Below are positions 1 through 6,107 of a DNA stretch of 7,905 bases, piece by piece. How positions within the stretch are numbered: the first letter of the stretch is position 1; the number at the start of each line of letters is the position of its first letter. This DNA comes from Candidatus Aminicenantota bacterium (lineage in GTDB: Bacteria; Acidobacteriota; Aminicenantia; Aminicenantales; Aminicenantaceae), in contig DAOUYU010000079.1 in assembly GCA_030673995.1 (NCBI GenBank), forward strand, positions 1 through 7,905. Reading direction: 5' to 3'. Both the position numbers and the translations under genes were made by a program. The notes beneath the pieces are model-generated. The model was given only the letters and a program-made list of their open reading frames with translations. It did no database searches and had not been told where the DNA came from.

Positions 1-557
1 GTTCGGGAAACGAGAACTTCCTCACCTTCCATTTTCCCCCAGTTTGATTCGAACACATTCATCTCACCTAGCTCGACATCGATCAATGGCTGAAGAATTT
101 CCAGGGCCCTAGGCCCTTGAATGGCAAGTTGGGTATAGTCATCACTCTTGTTTTTTATCTCAACATCAAAGCCCTCTTTGTGGCTGAGCATCCATTCATA
201 GTCTTTGCTAGAATTAGAACAATTGACCACCATAAGATATTTCTCTTTGCTCAAACAGTAAACAAGAAGATCATCAACAAAGGTGCCTTGCGGAGTAGTC
301 AAGGCCGAGTATTGAGCTTTTCCCGGAGCTAAACGAGCAGCATTATTCGGCGTTAAATACTGGACAAAATCAAGAGCCTGTTTTCCCGAAATGATAATTT
401 CTCCCATGTGGCTCACATCAAAGAGCCCGGCTTTGTTGCGGACAGCCATATGCTCATCAATAATACCGCTGAATTCGACCGGCATCTCCCAGCCGAAAAA
501 TTCGACCATTCTAGCTCCAAGTTTTTTATAGGAAGAATTGAGGCGAGTCTCTTTCAT
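1..557 (-). CDS. gcvT: Aminomethyltransferase (glycine cleavage system T protein), N-terminal half, cut by window edge
   Basis: GcvT transfers the methylene group from the aminomethyl-lipoyl arm of GcvH to tetrahydrofolate, releasing ammonia, in the cytoplasmic glycine cleavage system. Reading the complement from ATG at 557-555 gives 185 uninterrupted codons up to the edge. Family hallmarks are in order: FFGWEMPVEFSGIIDEH near residues 20-36, DVSHMGE at 47-53, GTFVDDLLVY at 91-100 (the Asp pair 95/96 includes the conserved folate-site Asp), and LAIQGPRA at 144-151. The visible end, VLVSR, sits just before where the family has a TGYTGE motif. Bacterial GcvT is about 360 residues, so roughly half is present. 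The truncation comes from the window, with no sign of a broken gene. The start matches the usual GcvT N-terminus and has a weak purine-rich site (GAGA) upstream. The gene is divergent from argS; no other gcv gene is visible. The identification is firm. Confidence 0.95.
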   Translation of the reverse strand, partial: MKETRLNSSYKKLGARMVEFFGWEMPVEFSGIIDEHMAVRNKAGLFDVSHMGEIIISGKQALDFVQYLTPNNAARLAPGKAQYSALTTPQGTFVDDLLVYCLSKEKYLMVVNCSNSSKDYEWMLSHKEGFDVEIKNKSDDYTQLAIQGPRALEILQPLIDVELGEMNVFESNWGKMEGEEVLVSR

Positions 558-642
558 TATCTTTTATCTCTTTTCTATGAATTTAATTTACTATCACATA
601 ATTTTTCCCGATGCAAGAAAAATCAACTTTTAGGGACTTGTA

Positions 643-712
643 GGATCGGTTCCAGAATCCTGAATTCATTTTATTATTGAACATCTCTGTATCAAAATTC
701 AAGAACCGACCC
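643..712. repeat. Imperfect inverted repeat flanking the gcvT promoter
   Basis: GGATCGGTTC (643-652) and GAACCGACCC (703-712) are inverted copies with one mismatch, separated by 50 bp. Just inside each arm lies a further GAATT/AATTC match (662-666 and 696-700, at slightly different spacing). The arms bracket the predicted gcvT promoter. They could be a two-site operator or a degenerate REP-like element; arms of the type GAACCGNCCC resemble ends of RAYT-associated repeats. Nothing in the window decides between these. Confidence 0.4.
668..695 (-). promoter_or_regulatory. Predicted sigma70-type promoter for gcvT
   Basis: On the minus strand, TTGATA (695-690) and TAAAAT (673-668) are separated by 16 bp. 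Each matches the sigma70 consensus at five of six positions. Transcription would start near position 661, giving a leader of about 100 nt before the gcvT ATG. I looked for a glycine riboswitch in that leader and did not recognise one. The call rests only on matches to consensus. Confidence 0.5.
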
Positions 713-733
713 CTTATTATGTAGGATTAAATC

Positions 734-742
734 TGCTATAAT
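734..742 (+). promoter_or_regulatory. Extended -10 element of the probable argS promoter
   Basis: TGCTATAAT is a perfect TGnTATAAT extended -10. A poor -35 candidate, TTATTA (714-719), lies 17 bp upstream, as expected for an extended -10 promoter. Transcription would start near 748-750, only about 5-7 nt before the argS ATG at 755, implying an almost leaderless mRNA. Confidence 0.5.
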
Positions 743-754
743 GAAAAACCAAAC

Positions 755-2692
755 ATGCTCGAATTCAAACGGAAGTTAGAAAAAAAAATTTACGGGGAAT
801 TAAAGGAAAAATATCCCCTTCACTCCTCAGAGATTGAAATCAGCTACACCCCTCACCAAAAAATGGGTGATCTAGCCCTGGCATTTCCTTTCCATCTGGC
901 CAAAAAGATGAAAAGACAGCCCAGGGAGCTCGCCCAAGAGATCATTGATCACCTTCCTTCTCTTGAGGGAGTCGAAAGAGTCGAAGTCGCAGGGCCAGGT
1001 TTTATCAACTTTTTTCTAGACAGAAAACAATTCTTTTCTCGCCGGCTTCACTCCCTTGGCCAGGCTTCTCTCTCACCTGAAGAAGAAAAAATCATCATAG
1101 AGCACACCAATATAAATCCCAACAAGGCAGCACATATAGGCCATCTGAGAAATGCCTGCCTCGGAGATACCCTGGGGCGCTGTCTGAAATACAAAGGAGA
1201 AAATGTCGAAATTCAAAATTATATAGATGACACCGGAGTCCAGGTGGCAGATGTTATTTTCGGCTTCATGGAGCTGGAGAAAAAGAATCTCTCACAGATA
1301 AAACAAATCGAGGAAAAATTTGATTATTACTGCTGGGACCTTTATGCCCACGCCTCATCTTATTTGGAGAGTCATCCTGAGGCACAGAAAAGAAAATCCG
1401 AAATTTTAAAAAAAATAGAGGAAGGAATAGACCCCGAAAATGAAATAGCTCATTATATCTCCCACCAGATCATCAAGGCTCACCTCAAGACAATGGGAAG
1501 AATCGGAGTCAACTATGATCTGCTTCCCTGCGAGAGCAGCATCCTCCATCTTAAGTTCTGGGAAAAAGCTTTCTCGCTTTTAAAAGAAAAAAAAGCCATT
1601 TTTTTGGCCGGAGAAGGTGTTAACAGAGGTTGCTGGGTGATGAAGCCGGAGAGAGAAACGGAAAAGGAAAAAATAATAGTCCGCTCCGACGGCACGGTGA
1701 CCTATGTTGGAAAGGATATTGCCTATCAGCTCTGGAAGTTTGGTCTGCTGGAAAAAGATTTCTATTACAAGCCCTTTATCAAAGAAGATAACAAGACAAT
1801 CTGGATAAGTTCCTCAACCCCTGAAGGCAAATCTCCCTCATTCGGAAAAGGAAGTCAGGTTTATAATGTCATAGATTCAAGACAGGACTATCTTCAAAAA
1901 ATTGTCGTCCAGGGTCTCAAGTCTCTCAAATACCTTGCTCAAGCAGAAAAATCCATCCATTTCTCCTATGAAATGGTGGCCCTCTCTCCAAAAAGCCTGA
2001 AAGAGTTAAATCTGATTGTATCTGATGAAGACAGGGAAAAGGATTTTCTCGAGGTTTCAGGACGTAAAGGATTGGGCGTGAAGGCTGACGATCTACTCGA
2101 TAGACTCGAGGCGAAGGCTTTGTCTGAAGTGGAGGAAAGAAATCCAGATCTTCCTTCTGAGCGTAAAAAGGAAATAGCTCATAAAATTTCGAACGGGGCA
2201 CTCCGCTATTTTATGCTCAAATTCGCCCGAAATTCTCTTATCGTTTTTGACTTCGAGGAAGCGCTTAATTTTGAGGGAGAAACAGGGCCCTACCTTCAAT
2301 ACACTTTAGTCCGGATCAACAGCATCTTTCGAAAGCTAAAGGAAAAAGAAGGATTTGATGAGAAGGACCTCCAGGCTCTTCTCTCCTCCGGAGAAATGGC
2401 TATGGAAAAGCTGACTGAGTCAGAACTGTCCGATTTCTGGAATGTTGTTTTTTTCGCTTCACAGTTTGAAGAGGAAGTTCTGCACTCCATTCGTTCTCTT
2501 GAATTTTCACACCTGGCCAAATATTCTTTCAGCCTCTGTCAAAAATTCAACAGCTACTATCACGTCTATTCCATTCTGGCAGAAAAGAATAAAGAAGTGA
2601 AAAGGATTCGTATCCTGACCATTTATTATATCAAGGAGGTGCTTGAGCGGGCTCTTTCCCTCATGGGCATCCTCCAACCGGAAAGGATGTGA
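755..2692 (+). CDS. argS: Arginyl-tRNA synthetase (class I)
   Basis: ArgRS attaches arginine to tRNA-Arg in the cytoplasm using ATP and is essential for translation. The 645-residue product has the family order. The N-terminal tRNA-recognition domain covers about residues 1-90. The catalytic Rossmann domain carries the class I signature EHTNINPNKAAHIGH (116-130, HIGH at 127-130). RSDGTVTYVGKDIAYQLWKFG starts at 310. SGRKGLGVKADDLLD (435-449) stands where other class I enzymes have KMSKS. The DALR anticodon-binding domain starts near EGETGPYLQY (507) and ends in the typical GILQPERM. The protein is longer than the usual 550-590 residues, partly because of a stretch at about 331-375 (through VYNVIDSRQDYL), which I recall from ArgRS of several other phyla. 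The start at 755 gives a normal N-terminus but has no Shine-Dalgarno site; ATG 741 is out of frame. No terminator is visible downstream. Confidence 0.97.
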   Translation: MLEFKRKLEKKIYGELKEKYPLHSSEIEISYTPHQKMGDLALAFPFHLAKKMKRQPRELAQEIIDHLPSLEGVERVEVAGPGFINFFLDRKQFFSRRLHSLGQASLSPEEEKIIIEHTNINPNKAAHIGHLRNACLGDTLGRCLKYKGENVEIQNYIDDTGVQVADVIFGFMELEKKNLSQIKQIEEKFDYYCWDLYAHASSYLESHPEAQKRKSEILKKIEEGIDPENEIAHYISHQIIKAHLKTMGRIGVNYDLLPCESSILHLKFWEKAFSLLKEKKAIFLAGEGVNRGCWVMKPERETEKEKIIVRSDGTVTYVGKDIAYQLWKFGLLEKDFYYKPFIKEDNKTIWISSSTPEGKSPSFGKGSQVYNVIDSRQDYLQKIVVQGLKSLKYLAQAEKSIHFSYEMVALSPKSLKELNLIVSDEDREKDFLEVSGRKGLGVKADDLLDRLEAKALSEVEERNPDLPSERKKEIAHKISNGALRYFMLKFARNSLIVFDFEEALNFEGETGPYLQYTLVRINSIFRKLKEKEGFDEKDLQALLSSGEMAMEKLTESELSDFWNVVFFASQFEEEVLHSIRSLEFSHLAKYSFSLCQKFNSYYHVYSILAEKNKEVKRIRILTIYYIKEVLERALSLMGILQPERM

Positions 2693-2742
2693 ATTAAGAA
2701 GGATTAAGGATTAAGGATTAAGGGATAAGGATTAATGGATAA
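2693..2742 (+). repeat. Degenerate tandem heptamer repeat (GGATTAA) after argS
   Basis: Three perfect GGATTAA units (2701-2721) are followed by GGGATAA (2722-2728), a further perfect GGATTAA (2729-2735) and TGGATAA (2736-2742). A related GAATTAA at 2691-2697 overlaps the argS stop codon. The unit is AT-rich, cannot form a strong hairpin and has no T-tract, so it is not a standard terminator. It may be a slippage-prone simple repeat. Confidence 0.8.
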
Positions 2743-2811
2743 ATGGTTACGGATGACTCGTGATAAATTATCGGTTACGACTTAACACACACTAAAGTGA
2801 GGAGCTAAAAA
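2743..2811 (+). promoter_or_regulatory. Leader of the ABC operon: possible extended -10 and Shine-Dalgarno site
   Basis: GAGGAG (2799-2804) lies 7 nt before the ATG at 2812 and is a strong ribosome binding site that fixes that start. TGATAAATT (2761-2769) resembles an extended -10 (four of six core matches), but no credible -35 lies at the right distance, so the promoter is tentative. The same bases form the palindrome GATAAATTATC (2762-2772). The motif pair GATAAAT and GGTTACG occurs twice here, at 2738-2751 and 2762-2779. The operon may be transcribed from here or by read-through from argS. Confidence 0.35.
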
Positions 2812-3738
2812 ATGATCGAAGTTGAACATCTAACCAAAAAATACGGTGAGCTGGTGGCAGTAAAAGACTTAAGTTTTAAAGTCGATGAAGGCAAAATATG
2901 GGGTCTTTTAGGGCCGAATGCTGCCGGAAAAACAACGACAATGAGAATCCTCACAGGATATATACCCGCCACTGACGGGAAAGCCACTGTAGCCAGCCTT
3001 GATATCTTCGAGCAATCCAACCGGGTTAAAAAAATCATCGGTTATCTTCCCGAAGTTCTTCCTCTTTACCCCGAGATGACCGTTCTCTCCTTTCTGAATT
3101 TTGTATCAGAAATCAAACAAATTCCCTCCTCTCAAAAAAAAGAGGCTGTGGATAAGGCTATAGGAATAAGCGGATTGGAATCCGTCCGAGGAAGACTTAT
3201 CAGAAACATTTCCCGGGGATTCAAGCAGCGGGTAGGAATCGCCCAGGCCCTTATACATGACCCTCAAGTTCTCATTTTTGACGAGCCAACTCAAGGCCTG
3301 GATCCGGCCCAGATCATTGAAACAAGGAAGCTCATAAAGTCTTTAAAAGGAGAGCGCACCATCCTTATTTCGACTCATATCCTTGCCGAGGTGACTCAGG
3401 TATGTGATGGAGTCGTAATCATCAACGAGGGCACCCTTATGGCATCAGGCTCTCTGGAAGACCTCACAGCCTCTTTCAAAGAAAAGGAAGGAGTGGCCGT
3501 CAAGCTCAGAAAGGAAGGAAAAGAGGTTCTATCGCTTTTTGGAAAAATTCCTGGAGTTGCCAGGGTCAGCCTGGAAGATGACGAACTCAAGATAGAATGG
3601 GCCAAGGGAAAAGATTTTCGCGATGAAATCACCAGGCTCATCGTAGAAAAAGATCTGGGCCTTATCGAAATGAGACCTCTCGGCATAGGTATCGAAGACC
3701 TCTACATCCGGATTATTTCAGGAGATATCGAACAATGA
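2812..3738 (+). CDS. ABC transporter ATP-binding protein, GldA/CcmA-type (ABC-2 family)
   Basis: This cytoplasmic ATPase would power the membrane permease encoded next. The ABC domain fills about residues 1-220. It shows Walker A GPNAAGKTT (34-42), GYLPE (77-81) at the Q-loop with Glu81 in the Gln place, signature ISRGFKQR (133-140) in place of LSGGQ, Walker B and D-loop LIFDEPTQGLDP (154-165), and the switch His189 in STH. GYLPE and the altered signature are normal for the GldA branch of ABC-2 ATPases. Walker A has Ala37 where Gly is usual but still fits GxxxxGK[ST]. About 90 C-terminal residues form the accessory domain typical of this subfamily; the 308-residue length fits. GAGGAG 7 nt upstream supports the start. 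The stop overlaps the permease start by 4 bp (ATGA), indicating translational coupling. The family is certain; the transported substrate cannot be read from the sequence. Confidence 0.93.
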   Translation: MIEVEHLTKKYGELVAVKDLSFKVDEGKIWGLLGPNAAGKTTTMRILTGYIPATDGKATVASLDIFEQSNRVKKIIGYLPEVLPLYPEMTVLSFLNFVSEIKQIPSSQKKEAVDKAIGISGLESVRGRLIRNISRGFKQRVGIAQALIHDPQVLIFDEPTQGLDPAQIIETRKLIKSLKGERTILISTHILAEVTQVCDGVVIINEGTLMASGSLEDLTASFKEKEGVAVKLRKEGKEVLSLFGKIPGVARVSLEDDELKIEWAKGKDFRDEITRLIVEKDLGLIEMRPLGIGIEDLYIRIISGDIEQ

Positions 3739-4502
3739 AAAACATATGGGCAATATGCAAAAAAGAAATAAAAACCTACTTCATGTCTCCCATTGCCTAT
3801 GTCATTATCACTGTTTTTTTGGTTTTGGTTGGATTTTTCTTTTACCCTCTCATCTGGTGGTTTAACTCCCAATCTCTCCAGCTGGCAAAAAATCCATACT
3901 ATTATCAACAACTCAACATCAATCAGATGGTCTACTCACCCTTCTTTCACAACATGAGCATTATCCTCCTCTTCATGATCCCTCTCCTCACCATGCGCCT
4001 TTTCTCAGAAGAGAAGAAAAGACAGACAGACGAGCTGCTCTTCACCTCCCCCATTTCTGTTAACCAGATAATTATTGGAAAATATCTTGCATCTCTTTTT
4101 GTCCTTGTTGTGATGCTGCTTTTAACCGGACTCCTCTCTATCTTCACTTTTGTTTTCGGGAATCCGGAGCTTGCGCCGGTCCTCAATGGCTATCTCGGCC
4201 TCTTTCTCATGGGAGCAGCCTTCATCGCTATTGGAATTTTCTTCTCTTCACTGACTGAGAACCAGATCGTCTCCGCCATTTTAACGTTTGGCGCACTCCT
4301 TCTCTTCCTGATCCTCAACTGGACCTCCCCTTCTGCCGGAGGAATGTGGAAGGACGTTCTCGATTATCTATCTTTTTTTCAGCATTTCAACGACCTGACA
4401 CGTGGGATCCTGGACACAACAGATTTGGTGTATTATCTCAGTTTCATTTTCCTGGGGCTCTTTCTCACACACTCTATCATTCAGTCCCGGAGATGGAGAT
4501 AA
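3735..4502 (+). CDS. ABC-2 type permease, GldF-like
   Basis: This is the membrane subunit of the transporter. The 255-residue protein has about six predicted helices (roughly 20-41, 72-89, 115-140, 150-171, 177-196, 229-250). It begins with a short cytoplasmic segment, KNIWAICKKEIKTYFMSPIA, typical of ABC-2 permeases. The stretch MRLFSEEKKRQTDELLFTSP (87-106) is the conserved cytoplasmic loop that contacts the ATPase, and HFNDLTRGILDTTDLVYYLS (217-236) is a conserved feature of the GldF/NosY-like group. AGGAG at 3720-3724 lies 10 nt before the start, inside the ATPase gene, and the ATGA overlap couples the two. The neighbouring ATPase and GldG-like genes make the GldF assignment consistent. 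No substrate specificity can be inferred. As there is one permease gene, a homodimer is likely (inference). Confidence 0.92.
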   Translation: MKNIWAICKKEIKTYFMSPIAYVIITVFLVLVGFFFYPLIWWFNSQSLQLAKNPYYYQQLNINQMVYSPFFHNMSIILLFMIPLLTMRLFSEEKKRQTDELLFTSPISVNQIIIGKYLASLFVLVVMLLLTGLLSIFTFVFGNPELAPVLNGYLGLFLMGAAFIAIGIFFSSLTENQIVSAILTFGALLLFLILNWTSPSAGGMWKDVLDYLSFFQHFNDLTRGILDTTDLVYYLSFIFLGLFLTHSIIQSRRWR

Positions 4503-4505
4503 ACA

Positions 4506-6107
4506 ATGGATAAAATAAGGGACAATTTGAATTATCTTGGTTTAGCCCTGATAGGTCTGGCCTTCATTTCGATAATAATCTGGCCCTACAAAAAAACAAC
4601 TCCCCTCATTTTAGCGATATTGGGAATGGCTTCTCTAGCCGTCTACATATTCTTGAACCGTTCCATTCTTAAGCAGACCTTAAAACGAAAATCTTTCATC
4701 TATTCCGGCAATTTGATTGTTGTCATTGTTCTGGTTCTCGGTATTCTGGTTCTCATCAACTATTTCTTGGCCCGTCACCATCATAGATTCGACTTTACCG
4801 AAGCCAAGCTGCACAGTCTCTCTGACCAATCTGTCAAGCTCTTAAATAATCTTACAGATGAGGTCCATATTAAATGTTTCTTCCTCGAGGGCAATTTTAG
4901 CCGGAACAGTATGGAAAATCTGATGAATATCTACAACTATCATTCCAAAAAGATAAAGTATGAATTCATCGATCCTGACAAAAATCCTGGTTTGGTTAAG
5001 CGCTACGAAATCTCAGAAGATGGCACCACAATTATTGAAAGCAGAGATAAAGAAAGCCGGATCACTTCCACAACTGAAGAGGACATCACAAATGCCATCA
5101 TCAAAGTATCACGGGAGAAGAAAAAAGTGATTTATTTCCTTGAAGGCCACGGGGAACTCAGCATTGAAGTCACGGATGAGAGAGGCTATTCATTTGCCAA
5201 AGAAGAGCTGGAAAAACTCGGCTATGAGGTCAAAAAACTCGCTCTGGCTCTCTCGGAAACCTTCCCTCAAGATTGCGCGCTCCTTGTTATCCCCGGGGCA
5301 GAAAAAGACCTTCTTCCCAATGAGCTGGAAACCATCCGCAACTTTCTCAACAACAAAGGGGGCAGGATCTTCTTCATGGTCGACCCGCAAACCGCTCCAG
5401 GTCTTACACCTTTTCTCTCAGAGTTCGGGATTCAACTTGAAGAGGATCTGATAGTGGACACCGTGTCCCGCCTACTTGGAGGAGATTATTTCATGCCCGT
5501 TATTAACGAGTACGAATCCCACGAGATCACAGAGAAATTCCGTTATGCAACCTTCTTTCCGTTTACCCGGTCGATCAATGTGGCAGAGGAAACACCAGAG
5601 GGAATCACGGCCAGCATCCTTGCCAAAACCAGCCCTAACTCCTGGTCAGAGAGACAGCTCACGGTACAAGAAGTCGCCTTTGATAAAGATAAAGATGTGG
5701 CTGGGCCCATCTCTCTCGCAGCCGTAGTGACCGTTGAACAAAAGGAAGAAGAAAAGGAAGAAAAAGCTGCAGAGGAAAAAGAGAAAACAACCGAAGCCGA
5801 AGAAGAAGAAGAAAAAGAAGAAGATAAAGTCAAGCAGCCAGGGCGTCTGGCAGTATTTGGTGATTCAGACTTTGCCTCTAACAGATATTATCACTTCTCT
5901 GGAAACGGGAATTTCTTCTTGAATACAGTCAACTGGCTTACAGAAGAGGCAGATCTCATTTCCATCCAGCCCAAAACATCCTCCCCGAGGACGATCAACC
6001 TGACTCCCAGCCAGGGAAGAATGATCTTTTTTGTCTCGATCATCATTCTGCCTCTTGCGGTCCTTATCATAGGGATTTCAGTCTGGGTAAGGAGAAGGTC
6101 TCTATGA
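4506..6107 (+). CDS. GldG-family membrane-anchored ABC transporter auxiliary protein
   Basis: This 533-residue protein is typically encoded beside GldF-type permeases; its exact function is unknown. Three N-terminal helices (about 8-27, 32-50, 68-88) precede a large domain probably outside the cytoplasmic membrane, and one helix near the C-terminus (506-528) is followed by RRRSL. Family motifs are RFDFTEAKLHSLSDQSVKLL (94-113), IDPDKNP (155-161), YFLEGHGE (210-217), a VIPGA segment followed by a glycine-rich turn, NNKGGRIFFMVDP (282-294), and GRLAVFGDSDFASN (446-459) with NFFLNTVNWL (469-478). The second part resembles class I glutamine amidotransferase-like folds, but no catalytic triad is evident. 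A highly charged Glu/Lys linker covers about 411-443. GGAG at 4495-4498 lies 7 nt upstream. The gene starts 3 bp after the permease stop and overlaps the next gene by 4 bp. Many GldG proteins have fewer N-terminal helices, so the extra pair may come from a fused permease-like segment. Confidence 0.87.
   Translation: MDKIRDNLNYLGLALIGLAFISIIIWPYKKTTPLILAILGMASLAVYIFLNRSILKQTLKRKSFIYSGNLIVVIVLVLGILVLINYFLARHHHRFDFTEAKLHSLSDQSVKLLNNLTDEVHIKCFFLEGNFSRNSMENLMNIYNYHSKKIKYEFIDPDKNPGLVKRYEISEDGTTIIESRDKESRITSTTEEDITNAIIKVSREKKKVIYFLEGHGELSIEVTDERGYSFAKEELEKLGYEVKKLALALSETFPQDCALLVIPGAEKDLLPNELETIRNFLNNKGGRIFFMVDPQTAPGLTPFLSEFGIQLEEDLIVDTVSRLLGGDYFMPVINEYESHEITEKFRYATFFPFTRSINVAEETPEGITASILAKTSPNSWSERQLTVQEVAFDKDKDVAGPISLAAVVTVEQKEEEKEEKAAEEKEKTTEAEEEEEKEEDKVKQPGRLAVFGDSDFASNRYYHFSGNGNFFLNTVNWLTEEADLISIQPKTSSPRTINLTPSQGRMIFFVSIIILPLAVLIIGISVWVRRRSL
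5736..5834 (+). repeat. Purine-only GAA/AAG-rich low-complexity tract inside the GldG-like gene
   Basis: Nearly every base on the plus strand is a purine, with runs of GAA and AAG triplets. It encodes the Glu/Lys/Ala linker at about residues 411-443, between the main extracytoplasmic domain and the C-terminal GRLAVFGDSDF region. The reading frame is intact. The tract is a plausible site of length variation between strains through triplet slippage, which would keep the frame. Confidence 0.75.

Noticed and set aside
558..661. Possible glycine riboswitch in the gcvT leader
   Set aside because: The leader is about 100 nt and AT-rich, and I could not find the conserved glycine aptamer core or an expression platform.
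117..680. Plus-strand open frames at 117-332 and 408-680
   Set aside because: The first, and most of the second, lie opposite gcvT, whose complement gives a clear GcvT protein. The second runs into the intergenic region without any recognisable content.
741..779. Small ORF starting at ATG 741, upstream of and overlapping the argS start
   Set aside because: It has only 12 codons and no ribosome binding site, and its ATG overlaps the -10 element, so it would not be within the predicted transcript.
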